In this document: in pieces, positions 25,689-37,160 of the stretch | Position numbering within the stretch: position 1 is the first letter of the stretch | Layout: each line of letters starts with the position of its first letter | Origin: Emcibacter sp. SYSU 3D8 | GTDB taxonomy: Bacteria > Pseudomonadota > Alphaproteobacteria > SMXS01 | Length of the DNA: 64,000 nt | Direction: 5' to 3' | Assembly (NCBI RefSeq): GCF_039655875.1 | Contig: NZ_JBBYXK010000002.1 | Location: forward strand, 806,001-870,000 | Position numbers and translations under genes: made by a program | The notes under the pieces: generated by a model | What the model was told of the DNA's origin: nothing | Database searches by the model: none | What the model saw: only the letters and a program-made list of their open reading frames with translations

Positions 25689-27950
25689 CTAGATGAGGTC
25701 TGACCCGAAGGCGGCAAGCGCCGCCATGTTGACCAGATCCGAGGCGCCGGCATTCATCGGCACGATCTGCACCGACCGCTCCAGCCCGCTCAGCAATGGC
25801 CCGATCACGGTGCCCGCTCCCAGCTCCTGCAGCAGCTTCGAGGACAGGTTGGCCGAATGCAGCGCCGGCATAACCAGCACGTTCGCCGGCCCGGACAGGC
25901 CCATGAACGGATACAGCTTCTGCAGGTCGGGGTTGAGCGCCACATCGGCCGACATCTCGCCGTCGAACTCGAAATCGGGCTTCTGCTCGGCCAGGATGCG
26001 CCGCGCCTCGCGGATGTGGTCGCTGCGGAAGCCTTCCGGGTGGCCGAAATTGGCATAGGACAGCAGCGCCACGCGCGGCTCGTGGCCAAAGCGGCGGGCG
26101 GTCGCCGCCGCGCCCTTGGCGATCTGGGCCAGCTGCTCGGCGGTCGGCAACTCGTTCACCTGGGTATCCGACATGAACACGGTGCGGTCGCGGGTGACGA
26201 TCATCGACAGGCCGTAGACCGTATGGTTCGGCAACGGGTCGATGACCCGGCGGATCTCGTCATAGGTGGTGAAGTAGTTGCGCGTCAGGCCGGTGACCAT
26301 GGCGTCGGCGTGACCCAGCGCCACCATGCAGGCCGCGAACACGTTGCGGTCGTTGTTCACCATGCGCTGGCAGTCGCGGTAGAGCGAGCCGTTGCGTTGC
26401 AGGCGATTGTAGAGGTAATCCGCATAGGCGTCGTTGTTGCGGCTCTCGCGGGCGTTGTGGACCTCCACGCCGCCATCGTCGTCGATGCCCATGGCGTGCA
26501 TGGTGGCATGGATGACATCCTCGCGGCCCACCAGCAGCGGGGTACCGTAACCGGCGCTGCGGAACGCGAAGGCGGCACGGATCACCTTTTCCTCTTCACC
26601 CTCGGCGAACACCACACGCTTCGGCTTGGACTTCACGCTGGTGTAGATGTTCTGCAGGAAATTGGCGGTGGGATTGAGTCGGCCGTTGAGCCGGGCGCGG
26701 TAGGCGTCCATGTCCATGATCGGCCGGCGCGCCACGCCGGAATCCATGGCGGCCTGCGCCACGGCCGACGGCACGCGGCTGATCAGTCGCGGATCGAACG
26801 GCGCCGGGATGATGTAGCCCGGGCCGTAGGTCGGCCGCTCGCCCGCATAGGCTGCGGCGACCTCGTCCGGCACGTCCTCGCGCGCCAGTTCGGCCAGCGC
26901 ATGCGCGGCGGCGATCTTCATGTCCTCGTTGATGGTGGTCGCGCGCACATCGAGGGCGCCGCGGAAGATGTAGGGGAAGCCAAGCACGTTGTTGACCTGG
27001 TTCGGATAGTCCGACCGGCCGGTGGCGACGATGGCGTCGGTCCGGACGTCCTGGACCTCCTCAGGCGTGATCTCCGGGTCCGGATTGGCCATTGCGAAGA
27101 TGATCGGGTTCGGCGCCATGCTGGCGATCATGTCGGGCGTATAGGCGCCCTGCGCCGACAGGCCCATGGCGACGTCCGCGCCGGCCATGGCCTCGGCCAG
27201 GGAGCGATGATCGGTGACCACGGCATGGGCCGACTTCCACTGGTTCATGCCTTCGGTGCGGCCCTGGTACAGCACGCCCTTGGTGTCGCAGACGATGACG
27301 TTGGCGTGCGGCACGCCCATGGCCTTGATCAGTTCGACGCAGGCGATCGACGCGGCGCCGGCGCCGTTGACGACAACCTTCACGTCCTTGATGTCGCGGC
27401 CTGTCAGGTCCAGCGCGTTGATCAGGCCGGCGGCCGCGATGATCGCCGTGCCGTGCTGGTCGTCATGGAATACGGGGATGTTCATCAACTCGCGCAGCCG
27501 CTGCTCGATGATGAAGCACTCGGGCGCCTTGATGTCTTCCAGGTTGATGCCGCCGAAGCTGGGCTCCAGCAGGCGCACGCAATTGATGAAGTCGTCGACG
27601 TTCTCGGTGTCGACTTCCAGGTCGATGGAATCCACGTCGGCGAAGCGCTTGAACAGCACCGCCTTGCCTTCCATCACCGGCTTCGACGCCAGCGCGCCCA
27701 GATTGCCCATGCCCAGAATGGCGGTGCCGTTCGAGATCACCGCGACCAGGTTGCCCTTCGACGTATAGTCGTAGGCGCAGGACGGGTCCTCGGCGATGGC
27801 CCGCACCGGCGCGGCGACGCCCGGCGAGTAGGCCAGCGACAGGTCGCGCTGGGTCGCCATCGGCTTGGTGGCGACAATTTCGATTTTTCCGGGCTGTCCC
27901 ATGGTGTGGAACAGCAACGCTTCGCGATCTGTGACTTTTGGTTCGGCCAT
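25689..27950 (-). CDS. maeB: NADP-dependent malic enzyme, MaeB type
   Basis: 753 residues with the three-part layout of MaeB: malic enzyme N-terminal domain (about 18-150, with ATQRDLSLAYSPGVAAPVRA), NAD(P)-binding domain (about 160-400, VVVNGAGAASIACVELIKAM), and a phosphotransacetylase-like domain (about 425-745, VVFAEGEEEKVIRAAFAF). It decarboxylates malate to pyruvate making NADPH; the PTA-like domain is thought to be regulatory, responding to acetyl-CoA and similar effectors. It is divergent from mutS, as in related alphaproteobacteria, and heads a minus-strand unit with the MoaD-like and propeller genes. Confidence 0.96.
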   Translation of the reverse strand: MAEPKVTDREALLFHTMGQPGKIEIVATKPMATQRDLSLAYSPGVAAPVRAIAEDPSCAYDYTSKGNLVAVISNGTAILGMGNLGALASKPVMEGKAVLFKRFADVDSIDLEVDTENVDDFINCVRLLEPSFGGINLEDIKAPECFIIEQRLRELMNIPVFHDDQHGTAIIAAAGLINALDLTGRDIKDVKVVVNGAGAASIACVELIKAMGVPHANVIVCDTKGVLYQGRTEGMNQWKSAHAVVTDHRSLAEAMAGADVAMGLSAQGAYTPDMIASMAPNPIIFAMANPDPEITPEEVQDVRTDAIVATGRSDYPNQVNNVLGFPYIFRGALDVRATTINEDMKIAAAHALAELAREDVPDEVAAAYAGERPTYGPGYIIPAPFDPRLISRVPSAVAQAAMDSGVARRPIMDMDAYRARLNGRLNPTANFLQNIYTSVKSKPKRVVFAEGEEEKVIRAAFAFRSAGYGTPLLVGREDVIHATMHAMGIDDDGGVEVHNARESRNNDAYADYLYNRLQRNGSLYRDCQRMVNNDRNVFAACMVALGHADAMVTGLTRNYFTTYDEIRRVIDPLPNHTVYGLSMIVTRDRTVFMSDTQVNELPTAEQLAQIAKGAAATARRFGHEPRVALLSYANFGHPEGFRSDHIREARRILAEQKPDFEFDGEMSADVALNPDLQKLYPFMGLSGPANVLVMPALHSANLSSKLLQELGAGTVIGPLLSGLERSVQIVPMNAGASDLVNMAALAAFGSDLI

Positions 27951-28138
27951 GAAACTTCTTGCGTAGGTTGGGGGCGGGCTGGTTTTCGGATGAGGCGGGC
28001 GTTAGCATGACCGCGACCTTCTGTCACCTTCCATTACGGAAACCGACATGCCTCAATTGCGCATTTGTGAAACTTTATTCCGTTTTCGGGCGCCCCGGTG
28101 ATGGTTCGTTAGGTGTTGGCGGTCATTTTCGTTATTTT

Positions 28139-30838
28139 ATGTCTTTAGCACGCTCTTCCGAGAACGCAACCCCGAATACGGTGCCGCCTGACGCGACGCC
28201 GATGATGGTCCAGTATCTGGAGATCAAGGGTCAGTACCCCGATTACCTGCTGTTCTACCGGATGGGCGATTTCTACGAGCTGTTCTTCGATGACGCGGTG
28301 AAAGCCGCCGAAGCGCTCGATATCACGCTGACCAAGCGGGGCAAGCACCAGGGCGATGACATCCCCATGTGCGGTGTGCCGGTGCACGCCGCCGACGGAT
28401 ATCTGGCGAAGCTGATCCGCAAGGGATTCAGGGTCGCCGTGTGCGAGCAAATCGAGGATCCGGCCGAGGCAAAAAAGCGCGGCTCGAAGTCGGTGGTGAA
28501 GCGCGACGTGGTGCGCCTGGTGACCGCCGGCACGCTCACCGAGGAGACGCTGCTCGACGCGCGCAGCCACAATTACCTCGCTGCGTTGGGCCGCGCCGAA
28601 GGCGCGCTGGCGCTGGCCTGGCTCGACATCTCGACCGGGGATTTCTGCACCGGTCCGACCACCATTCTCGACCTGGAGGCCGATCTGGCGCGGCTCCAGC
28701 CCGGTGAACTGCTGGTGCCGGAGACGCTGGGGGCGGCGGCCGAGCTGCACGAGACGTTCGATCAATGGCACCAAGCGCTGACACCGCTGGCGGCGGCGCG
28801 GTTCAACTCGCTGCGCGGCGAGGAGGTGCTCAAGCGCCAGTTCGCGGTGGCCAGCCTGGACGGCTTCGGCGCGTTTTCACGTGCCGAGATGGCGGCGGCC
28901 GGCGCCCTTGTCGCCTATCTCGACGACACCCAGAAAGGCGTATTGCCCCGGATGCGGCCGCCGCAGCGGGTCGAGGCGCATGCCACCGTGGCCATCGACG
29001 CCGCGACCCGGCGAAGCCTGGAGCTCACGCGCAATCAGCAGGGCGAGCGCGGCGGCACGCTTTTGTCATGCATCGACCGCACGGTCACCGGCGCCGGCGC
29101 GCGCCTGCTGGCCGAGCGGCTGTCGGCGCCTCTCACCGATCCCGCGGCGATAAACGGGCGGCTCGACGCCGTCGCCTGGTTCCTCGAACGTCCCACCGTC
29201 GCGGGCCGGTTGCGCGAGGCGCTGCGGGCCAGTCCCGATATGGAGCGCGCTTTATCCCGGTTGTCGGTAGGACGCGGCGGTCCGCGCGACCTGCTGGCCA
29301 TCGCCCAGGCGCTCGCCCAGGCTGCCGATATCAGGCAGCTGATCGCCCAGGCTGCCGAAACCGAGCCGCTTGGGGCGCCGCCGATCGTGGTGAAATCCGC
29401 GGCCGAGGACCTGGGCGAGCATGCCGAACTGGTGGCCCTGCTGGCCGGGGCGCTCATCGAGGATCCGCCGCTGATCGCCCGCGACGGCGGCTTCGTCGCT
29501 CCCGGCCATGACGCCCGGCTCGACGAGCTGCGCACCTTGCGCGACAAGTCGCGCCAGCTCATTGCCGGGCTGCAGGGGCAATACAGGGACCACACCGGTG
29601 TCGCCAGCCTCAAGGTCAAGCACAACAACGTGCTGGGCTACTTCATCGAGGTGCCGCAGAACCACGGCGAGCGCATGCTCAAGCCGCCATTCAACGAGGT
29701 CTATATCCACCGCCAGACCATGGCGGGCGCCGTGCGCTTCAACACCGCCGAGCTGGCCGAGCTCGATTCGAAGATCGGCCGCGCGGCCGACCAGGCGCTG
29801 GCCTGCGAGCTGCAGATCTTCGAGGATCTGTCGTCCGAGGTGACCGCGCACTGGGCCGGTGTATCGCTCGCCGCCCGGGCACTTGCCGTGCTCGACGTGT
29901 CGGCGGCGCTGGCCGATCTGGCGGCCGCCCGCAATTGGTGCCGGCCCGAGGTCGACGGCAGCCTCGCTTTCGAGATCAGGGCCGGACGCCATCCGGTGGT
30001 CGAGGCCGCCGTTGCCGCCCAGTCCCAGGCCAGCTTCGTCGCCAATGACTGCGATCTGGGCGAGGCCCGCCGGCTCTGGCTGGTCACCGGCCCCAACATG
30101 GCCGGCAAGAGCACCTTCCTGCGCCAGAACGCGCTGATCGCCGTGCTGGCGCAGATGGGCGCCTATGTGCCCGCCGCGTCGGCCCGGCTGGGCGTCGTCG
30201 ACCGGCTGTTCAGCCGGGTCGGCGCCAGCGACGATCTGGCGCGTGGGCGGTCCACCTTCATGGTCGAGATGGTCGAGACGGCGGCGATCCTCAACCAGGC
30301 CACCGAACGCTCGCTGGTGATCCTCGACGAGATCGGCCGCGGCACCGCAACCTATGACGGCCTGTCGATCGCCTGGGCCGCCGTCGAGCATCTGCACGAC
30401 GTCAACCGAAGCCGCGGTCTGTTCGCAACCCACTATCACGAGCTGACCGCTCTGGCCGCCCGGCTCGGCGCGCTCGCGCCGCACACCATGAAGGTGAAGG
30501 AGTGGCAGGGCGAGGTGGTGTTCCTGCACGAGGTCGGTCCCGGCGCCGCCGACCGGTCCTACGGCATCCAGGTGGCCAAGCTGGCCGGCCTGCCCCGGTC
30601 GGTCATCAGCCGGGCGCAGGCCGTGCTGGAGAAGCTGGAGACCGGCGAACAGTCGGGCGCGGTCGCCACCCTGGCCGAAGACCTGCCGCTGTTCTCGGCC
30701 CATCTGAAGCGCCCGGCGCCGGCCCCTGCCGAGAAATCGCCGGTGCTCGAGGCACTGGCCGCGGTCAATCCCGACGAGATCAGCGCGCGCGAGGCGCTGG
30801 AGCTGGTCTACCGCCTGCGCGGGCTGCTTGGCGAATAG
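28139..30838 (+). CDS. mutS: DNA mismatch repair protein MutS
   Basis: 899 residues. The mismatch-binding N-terminal domain contains the Phe-x-Glu motif in [13 protein letters not shown], followed by connector, lever and clamp domains. The ATPase has Walker [10 protein letters not shown] near residue 650, the ST motif [11 protein letters not shown], Walker [17 protein letters not shown] and the conserved HYHELTALA. The start at 28139 is the ATG after an AT-rich leader; the open frame continues 60 codons upstream without homology. It recognises mispairs and recruits MutL, whose gene is not in this window. Confidence 0.97.
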   Translation: MSLARSSENATPNTVPPDATPMMVQYLEIKGQYPDYLLFYRMGDFYELFFDDAVKAAEALDITLTKRGKHQGDDIPMCGVPVHAADGYLAKLIRKGFRVAVCEQIEDPAEAKKRGSKSVVKRDVVRLVTAGTLTEETLLDARSHNYLAALGRAEGALALAWLDISTGDFCTGPTTILDLEADLARLQPGELLVPETLGAAAELHETFDQWHQALTPLAAARFNSLRGEEVLKRQFAVASLDGFGAFSRAEMAAAGALVAYLDDTQKGVLPRMRPPQRVEAHATVAIDAATRRSLELTRNQQGERGGTLLSCIDRTVTGAGARLLAERLSAPLTDPAAINGRLDAVAWFLERPTVAGRLREALRASPDMERALSRLSVGRGGPRDLLAIAQALAQAADIRQLIAQAAETEPLGAPPIVVKSAAEDLGEHAELVALLAGALIEDPPLIARDGGFVAPGHDARLDELRTLRDKSRQLIAGLQGQYRDHTGVASLKVKHNNVLGYFIEVPQNHGERMLKPPFNEVYIHRQTMAGAVRFNTAELAELDSKIGRAADQALACELQIFEDLSSEVTAHWAGVSLAARALAVLDVSAALADLAAARNWCRPEVDGSLAFEIRAGRHPVVEAAVAAQSQASFVANDCDLGEARRLWLVTGPNMAGKSTFLRQNALIAVLAQMGAYVPAASARLGVVDRLFSRVGASDDLARGRSTFMVEMVETAAILNQATERSLVILDEIGRGTATYDGLSIAWAAVEHLHDVNRSRGLFATHYHELTALAARLGALAPHTMKVKEWQGEVVFLHEVGPGAADRSYGIQVAKLAGLPRSVISRAQAVLEKLETGEQSGAVATLAEDLPLFSAHLKRPAPAPAEKSPVLEALAAVNPDEISAREALELVYRLRGLLGE

Positions 30839-30886
30839 TCCGTTGCGCAGTGGTAAATCGGCGCGCTACGCCTTAGTTTAGGGGCC

Positions 30887-33715
30887 ATGCAGCATCAGGT
30901 TGCCAACCGAAAGGCCATCATTAACCGCCAGGCTCTGATCGCGAGCCTGGAGGATCAGGTCCGCGACGCGGCGCGCGGCGATCAGCGCGCCGTGCTGGTC
31001 AAATTCCTGCAGGACCAACTCGCCGCCGGCGACGCGGAAATCCGCCGCCGCCTGCTCGACGGCGAAAGCGGCCGCAAGGTGGCGTTCGCGCGGTCGTTCC
31101 TGATCGATCAGATCATCCGCGTGCTCTACGACTTCACCCTCACCTACGAATATCAGGCCGACAACCCGACCAGCTCCGAGCACCTCTCCGTGGTTGCCGT
31201 CGGCGGTTATGGCCGGGGCGAGATGGCGCCGTTCTCTGACGTGGATCTGCTGTTCCTGCTGCCCTACAAGCAGACCGCCTGGGGCGAGCAGGTGGTCGAG
31301 TTCATGCTCTACGTGCTGTGGGACCTGGGTCTGAAGGTCGGCTATTCGGTCCGCGCCATCGACGAGTGCCTGCGCCTGGCGCGCAAGGACCTGACCATCC
31401 GCACCGCGCTGCTCGAGATGCGCTATGTCTGGGGCGACCGGACGCTGTACGACGAGCTGCGCGGCCGGTTCGACAAGGAGGTAGTGGCCTCCAGCGGCCC
31501 GGATTACGTGGAAGCCAAGCTGGCCGAGCGCGACGATCGCCACAAGCGCATGGGCGACACCCGTTATCTGGTCGAGCCGAACCTGAAGGACGGCAAGGGC
31601 GGCCTCCGGGATCTGCACACCCTCTACTGGTTGCTGAAATATCTCTACCGGACCGACGACGTGGGCGTGCTGGTCGAGAAGGGCGTATTGTCGGCCCAGG
31701 AGAAACAACGCTTCGACAAGGCCGAGAAATTCCTCTGGACGGTGCGGTTCCATCTGCACGATCTCGTCGGCCGCGCCGAGGAGCGCCTGACTTTCGACGT
31801 CCAGAAGCCCCTGGCCGAACGGCTGAACTATACCGACCATTTGGGCGCCTCGGGTGTCGAGCGGTTCATGAAGCACTACTTCCTGACCGCCAAGAACATC
31901 GGCGACCTGACGCGCATCTTCTGCGCCCATCTGGAGGACCAGCATCAGAAGAAGCCGCTGCTGCGTCTGCCCAAGATCGGGCTGCGGCGGCGCGAACTCG
32001 AGGGCTTCGCGATCGAGGGTGATCGCATCAGCTTTGCCGATCCCAAGGATATCGAGCGCGATCCCGCGTCAATCATGCGGCTGTTCCGCGTGGCGCAGAT
32101 GCGTGAACTGGACATCCATCCCGAGGCGCTGCGCCTGATCACGCGCAACTTGCGGCGGATCGACAAGAAGGTTCGCGAGGACCCGCAGGCGAACGCCATT
32201 TTCATGGAGATGATGACCTCGCCCCGCGATCCGGCGACCACGCTGAGGCGGCTCAACGAGGCCGGCGTGCTGGGCCGCTTCATTCCCGACTTCGGCCGGG
32301 TGGTGGCGCAGATGCAGCACGACATGTACCACCATTACACGGTGGACGAGCATACCATCCGCGCCATCGAGATCCTTGCCAAGGTCGAGGCCGGCAATCT
32401 GGCCGACGAGCATCCGACCCTGCACAAAATCATCCACAAGGTGCTGTCGCGCCGGGTGATGTACATGTCGGTACTGCTGCACGACATCGCCAAGGGCCGC
32501 GGCGGCGACCATTCGGTGCTGGGCGCCAAGGTGGCACGCCGGCTGTGTCCCCGCATGGGGTTCACCGAGGGCGAGACCGAGGCGACGGCCTGGCTGGTGC
32601 GCTGGCACCTGATCATGTCGAACGTGGCGTTCAAGCGCGACATCAGCGACCCCAAGACGATCAAGGACTTCTGCGACGTGGTGCAGAGTCCCGAACGCCT
32701 GCGCCTGCTGCTGTGTCTGACGGTGGTCGACATCAAGGCGGTGGGGCCGGGCGTGTGGAACGGCTGGAAGGGCCAGCTGCTGCGCGAGCTCTATTTCAGC
32801 GCCGAGGACTATCTGACCGGCGGCCAGCTCGCCGAGGCATCTGGCCGGCGCGCCGGCTACGCCCGCGACGCGCTGCGCAAGGCGCTCACCGACTGGTCGG
32901 ACGAGGCCTTCGAAACCTATGCCAAACGGCATTACGACCACTACTGGACCGGCACTCCCCTGGAAGTGCAGATCGACGACGCGCGCCTCGTCGTCAACAC
33001 CGACGGGGCCGACCGCAAATACGCCATGACCACCAGCTCGGATACTTTCCGGGCGGCAACGAATCTGACGGTCTACACCCAGGATCATCCCGGCCTGTTT
33101 GCGCGCATCGCCGGTGCCATCGCCCTGCTCGACGCGTCCATTGTCGACGCCAAGATCTTCACCACCAAGGACGGCATGGCGCTCGATCACTTCACCATCC
33201 AGGACCGGGGCGACAAGGCGTTCACCGACGCCGCGCGGCTGAAGCGGCTGGAGAAGATGATCCGGCAGACCATGGCCGGCGAGGTGATCCCCAAGCGCGA
33301 ACTGGCCAAGCCCGCCGCCATGCCCAGCCGCACGCGCAAGGTCTTCACCGTCGCGCCCATCGTGCTCATCGACAACAACGCCAGCCACACCCATACGGTG
33401 ATCGAGGTCAACGGCCGCGACCGGCCCGGCTTCATCTATGATGTGACGCGTGCCCTGTTCGACCTGAAGCTGACCATCTCCAGCGCCCACATCGCCACCT
33501 TCGGCGAACGCGCGGTCGATACGTTCTATGTGCGCGACCTGTTCGGCCACAAGATCACCCATGAGGGCCGCCTCAGGGCCATCGAGGAACGGCTGCTGGA
33601 ATCCGTGCGCGAGCCGGGCGGCGACAAGCGGCCACCAAAGAAGACGGAGTCCAAGGAAAACGCGCCCGCCAAGGCGCCGACGAAAGCCGCCAAGAATGCC
33701 GCTGCCGCCGAATAG
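30887..33715 (+). CDS. glnD: PII uridylyltransferase / uridylyl-removing enzyme GlnD
   Basis: 942 residues in the standard order: nucleotidyltransferase domain with GGYGRGEMAPFSDVDLL near residue 106, the GlnD PII-UTase helical domain, an HD domain near 485-600 (HDIAKGRGGDHSVLGA), and two ACT domains near 727 and 834 (NLTVYTQDHPGLFARIAGAI; VNGRDRPGFIYDVTRALFD). It senses glutamine and uridylylates or deuridylylates PII proteins, so it sets nitrogen status. The C-terminus has a Lys/Ala-rich low-complexity tail. It lies 48 bp after mutS. Confidence 0.97.
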   Translation: MQHQVANRKAIINRQALIASLEDQVRDAARGDQRAVLVKFLQDQLAAGDAEIRRRLLDGESGRKVAFARSFLIDQIIRVLYDFTLTYEYQADNPTSSEHLSVVAVGGYGRGEMAPFSDVDLLFLLPYKQTAWGEQVVEFMLYVLWDLGLKVGYSVRAIDECLRLARKDLTIRTALLEMRYVWGDRTLYDELRGRFDKEVVASSGPDYVEAKLAERDDRHKRMGDTRYLVEPNLKDGKGGLRDLHTLYWLLKYLYRTDDVGVLVEKGVLSAQEKQRFDKAEKFLWTVRFHLHDLVGRAEERLTFDVQKPLAERLNYTDHLGASGVERFMKHYFLTAKNIGDLTRIFCAHLEDQHQKKPLLRLPKIGLRRRELEGFAIEGDRISFADPKDIERDPASIMRLFRVAQMRELDIHPEALRLITRNLRRIDKKVREDPQANAIFMEMMTSPRDPATTLRRLNEAGVLGRFIPDFGRVVAQMQHDMYHHYTVDEHTIRAIEILAKVEAGNLADEHPTLHKIIHKVLSRRVMYMSVLLHDIAKGRGGDHSVLGAKVARRLCPRMGFTEGETEATAWLVRWHLIMSNVAFKRDISDPKTIKDFCDVVQSPERLRLLLCLTVVDIKAVGPGVWNGWKGQLLRELYFSAEDYLTGGQLAEASGRRAGYARDALRKALTDWSDEAFETYAKRHYDHYWTGTPLEVQIDDARLVVNTDGADRKYAMTTSSDTFRAATNLTVYTQDHPGLFARIAGAIALLDASIVDAKIFTTKDGMALDHFTIQDRGDKAFTDAARLKRLEKMIRQTMAGEVIPKRELAKPAAMPSRTRKVFTVAPIVLIDNNASHTHTVIEVNGRDRPGFIYDVTRALFDLKLTISSAHIATFGERAVDTFYVRDLFGHKITHEGRLRAIEERLLESVREPGGDKRPPKKTESKENAPAKAPTKAAKNAAAAE

Positions 33716-33745
33716 GGCGGGCGGCAGCGCCGCCTGATCCGCTGA

Positions 33746-35305
33746 ATGTCACTCTGGCGCGCGACCGCGACCATCGGCGGCTTCACGGCGATCTCGCGCA
33801 TTGCCGGCTTTGCCCGCGATATCCTGATGACCGGCGTCCTTGGGGCTGGCCTCGTCGCCGACTGTTTCGTGGTGGCCTTCAAGCTGCCGAACTTCTTCCG
33901 GCGCCTGTTCGCCGAGGGCGCGTTCAACGCCGCCTTCGTGCCGTTGTTCACGCGGCGGCTGACCGAAGATCCCAGCGGCGCGACCGCCCGGCACTTCGCC
34001 GAGGAAACCCAGGCGGTGCTGCTTACCGCCTTGCTGGCCTTTACCGCCATCGTCCAGATCTGCATGCCCTGGGTGATGTATGTGCTCGCGCCCGGTTTCA
34101 GCGACGATTCCGCCAAGTTCGAGCTGGCGGTCGAGCTGACCCGCATCACCTTTCCCTATCTGCTGTTTATCAGCCTGGTCTCGCTGCAGGGCGGCATCCT
34201 CAACGCCTGCGGCAAGTTCGCCGCCGTTGCCGGCACGCCGATCATCCTCAACCTGACCATGATTTCGGCCATGCTGTGGCTGGTGCCGGCCTATCCGCCT
34301 GGGCACGTGCTGGCCTTCGCGGTGACCGCTGGCGGCGTGCTGCAGTTTCTGTGGCTGTTCGGTGCGCTGCGCCAGGCGGGCATGGGGCTCAGGCTCAGGC
34401 TGCCACGGTTGACCGCCGACGTCAGGCAGTTGCTGAAGGTCATGGCGCCGGCCGCCATCGGCGCCGGGGCCATGCAGGTCAATCTGATGGTCGACCTGAT
34501 CATCGCCTCGTTCCTGCCGGCCGGATCCATCTCCTATCTGTTCTATGCCGACCGCGTGAACCAGCTGCCCATCGGCGTGATCGGCGTCGCGGTTGGCACC
34601 GCGCTCCTGCCCATGCTGTCGCGGCAGGTGGCGTCGGGACACGAGCAGGATGCCGCGTCGACCATGAACCGGGCCATGGAGATGTGCCTGTTCTTCACCA
34701 TCCCCTGCGCCGTCGCCTCGATGATCGTGGCCGAGCCGCTGATCGCCACCATGTTCGAGCGCGGCGCCTTCACCGCCGAGGACACCTGGAACACCGCGAT
34801 GACGCTCGCCGTGTTCGCGGCCGGCCTGCCCGCCTACATCCTGGTCAAGATCCTGACGCCGGGGTTTTTCGCCCGGCACGACACGGCCACGCCGGTGCGC
34901 TATTCGATCATCAGCCTGGTGCTCAACACCGTGATCAGCCTGGCGTTGATGAAGCCCTTTGCTCAGCTCGGCCTGGCGGCTGCGACGGCTATCGCCTCGT
35001 GGATCAATGTCGGCCTGCTGGCCTGGGGGCTGCACAAGCGCGGCCACTTCACCATCGATGCCCGCCTGCGCCAGCGGTTTCCCCGCATGCTGCTCGCCGC
35101 CGCGGCCATGGGACTGGCGCTGTGGGGCGCGAGCATGGTTTCCGGTTCCTGGTCGGGCGCCGAGGTGAAGGAATTGCCGCGGATATTGAAACTGGCGGCG
35201 ATCGTGGTTGGCGGCATCGCCGTCTATGGCATCGTTTCCCAGCTGGTCGGCGCACTCCGCCTGCGCGAGTTGCGCGGGCTCATGCGCGGCAAGACCGATA
35301 GTTGA
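33746..35305 (+). CDS. murJ: Lipid II flippase MurJ
   Basis: 519 residues with about 14 membrane segments. The N-terminus has [20 protein letters not shown] and [19 protein letters not shown], the family signature with the Arg residues needed for flipping. MurJ moves lipid-linked peptidoglycan precursor to the outer face of the inner membrane and is usually essential. It lies 30 bp after glnD. Confidence 0.97.
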   Translation: MSLWRATATIGGFTAISRIAGFARDILMTGVLGAGLVADCFVVAFKLPNFFRRLFAEGAFNAAFVPLFTRRLTEDPSGATARHFAEETQAVLLTALLAFTAIVQICMPWVMYVLAPGFSDDSAKFELAVELTRITFPYLLFISLVSLQGGILNACGKFAAVAGTPIILNLTMISAMLWLVPAYPPGHVLAFAVTAGGVLQFLWLFGALRQAGMGLRLRLPRLTADVRQLLKVMAPAAIGAGAMQVNLMVDLIIASFLPAGSISYLFYADRVNQLPIGVIGVAVGTALLPMLSRQVASGHEQDAASTMNRAMEMCLFFTIPCAVASMIVAEPLIATMFERGAFTAEDTWNTAMTLAVFAAGLPAYILVKILTPGFFARHDTATPVRYSIISLVLNTVISLALMKPFAQLGLAAATAIASWINVGLLAWGLHKRGHFTIDARLRQRFPRMLLAAAAMGLALWGASMVSGSWSGAEVKELPRILKLAAIVVGGIAVYGIVSQLVGALRLRELRGLMRGKTDS

Positions 35306-35366
35306 AAATCACCCGCGAAAGGCCCATAACCCTGCGGCCATTCGATCACTCAACGGGATCAGCGAC

Positions 35367-36368
35367 GTGACGGCGACGGTATTTTCGGGCGTGCAGCCCA
35401 CGGGTAACCTGCATCTGGGCAACTACCTCGGCGCCATCCGTAACTGGGTGAAGATGCAGGGCGAGTACGACTGCGTCTATGCCATCGTCGACCTGCATGC
35501 GATCACCCTGTTCCAGGCGCCCGACGAACTGCGCCGCAATACGCTCGAGGTCGCGGCGGCGGTGATTGCCTGCGGTGTCGATCCGCAGCGCACCGTGCTG
35601 TTCAACCAGAGCCAGGTGCCGGCCCACGCAGAACTGGCCTGGATTCTCAATTGCGTCGCCCGCATGGGCTGGCTGTCGCGCATGACCCAGTTCAAGGACA
35701 AGGCCGGCAAGCACCGCGAGCGTGCCAGCGTCGGCCTGTTCGTCTACCCGAACCTGATGGCCGCCGATATCCTGGCCTACAAGGCCACCCATGTGCCGGT
35801 GGGCGAAGACCAGAAGCAGCACCTGGAACTGGCCCGCGACATCGCCCAGAAGTTCAACGTGGACTACGAAACCGAGTTCTTCCCGCTGCCCGAGCCGCTG
35901 ATCTTCGGCGAGGCGACCCGCGTAATGTCGCTGAAGGACGGCACCAAGAAGATGTCCAAGTCGGACCCGGCCGAGGTCTCGCGCATCAACCTTGCCGACG
36001 GCCCGGACGAGATCGCCCGCAAGATTCGCAAGGCGCGCACCGACGCCGAGCCGTTGCCGGGCACCTCCAAGGATCTGAAGGATCGGCCCGAGGCGCGCAA
36101 TCTGGTGGGCATCTATGCCGCGCTTGCCGACATGACCGCCGACCAGGTCTGCGCCCAGTACGACGGCGCCCAGTTCTCGGCGTTCAAGCAGGACCTGACC
36201 GACCTGGCCGTGGCCAAGCTGGGACCCATCTCGGCCGAATTCGGCCGGTTGCGCGACGACCCGGCCTACGTGACCGGCATCCTCAATGCCGGCGCCGAGA
36301 AGGCGCGCGAGCGGTCGGCCCCGATCCTGCGCCAGATCAAGGACATCGTCGGCTTCTTGCAGGCCTGA
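35367..36368 (+). CDS. trpS: Tryptophan-tRNA ligase
   Basis: 333 residues of a class I aminoacyl-tRNA synthetase. It has the HIGH-type motif [10 protein letters not shown] and the KMSKS motif KKMSKSDP, plus [20 protein letters not shown]. The start is taken as GTG at 35367 ([18 protein letters not shown]), where family homology begins; the longer frame upstream runs into murJ. Confidence 0.96.
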   Translation: MTATVFSGVQPTGNLHLGNYLGAIRNWVKMQGEYDCVYAIVDLHAITLFQAPDELRRNTLEVAAAVIACGVDPQRTVLFNQSQVPAHAELAWILNCVARMGWLSRMTQFKDKAGKHRERASVGLFVYPNLMAADILAYKATHVPVGEDQKQHLELARDIAQKFNVDYETEFFPLPEPLIFGEATRVMSLKDGTKKMSKSDPAEVSRINLADGPDEIARKIRKARTDAEPLPGTSKDLKDRPEARNLVGIYAALADMTADQVCAQYDGAQFSAFKQDLTDLAVAKLGPISAEFGRLRDDPAYVTGILNAGAEKARERSAPILRQIKDIVGFLQA

Positions 36369-36436
36369 TCCCGGAGGCCTATCTATTGTCGTGGAGCAAT
36401 CCACAGCAAGCTGCCTTGGGGGGCACGGAAACACCA

Positions 36437-37072
36437 ATGGCCACATCATCCAGACTTCTCATCGTGCTCGTTGCAGCCCTCGCTCTCGCGGGGTGCGCCA
36501 GCAAGTTCCGCAGCGATGTGTCGAGCTGGCACCGCCTGCCGCAGCCCTCGGGCGAAACCTTCGTCATCGACGCCAAGGACCCGCGCAAGCAGGGCAGCCT
36601 GGAGTTCCAGCAATATGCCGGGCTGGTTGCGGCCGAGTTGCAGCGGGTCGGCTACCGGCCGGCGGCGCGCGGCGCCCAGCCGACCCTGGTCGTTCGGTTC
36701 GATTACGGCCTGGACGGCGCCCGCGAGAAGGTGCGCTCCTACAACAGCGGATTCTATGGCGGTGGCTATTACGGCTATCACCGGCCCTATTGGGGTCCGT
36801 GGGGCGGCTATGGCTATGGATTCGACGATCATTCGGATGTGCGCTCCTTCACCGTCTATCAGCGCCGGCTGGAGCTCGAGATCGCCGAGGCGGGCAATCC
36901 CGGCCAGAACCTCTACGAAACGCGGGTGATCAGCGATGGCCGCTCGAATCGTCTCGAGGAGGTCATGCCCCTGATGGTCCGCGCCCTGTTCACCGACTTC
37001 CCAGGTCCCAGCGGCGTCACCCGCCAGATCAGCATCGACATGGACAAGTCTCCGGCGGCCAGCGGCTACTAG
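36437..37072 (+). CDS. DUF4136 lipoprotein with Gly/Tyr-rich insert
   Basis: 211 residues. The signal peptide ends in lipobox LAGC (Cys20). The mature protein fits DUF4136: WHRLPQPSGETFVID, FQQYAGLVAAELQRVGYRPA and PTLVVRFDYGLDG. A Gly/Tyr/Trp-rich segment (102-129) is inserted in the middle of the domain. DUF4136 proteins are envelope lipoproteins of unknown function. The start follows a 68-bp gap after trpS. Confidence 0.82.
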   Translation: MATSSRLLIVLVAALALAGCASKFRSDVSSWHRLPQPSGETFVIDAKDPRKQGSLEFQQYAGLVAAELQRVGYRPAARGAQPTLVVRFDYGLDGAREKVRSYNSGFYGGGYYGYHRPYWGPWGGYGYGFDDHSDVRSFTVYQRRLELEIAEAGNPGQNLYETRVISDGRSNRLEEVMPLMVRALFTDFPGPSGVTRQISIDMDKSPAASGY

Positions 37073-37160
37073 CGTAAACGGCGACCGCGAATCTCGATTC
37101 GCCACCCGGGCGGGTTCTGCTAGAGTCTGCGACCCGGTCAGCGACAGGAGGTCGACCGTC

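Noticed and set aside
27959-28138. 60-codon N-terminal extension of MutS
   Set aside because: The sequence has no MutS similarity and covers the divergent maeB/mutS promoter region.
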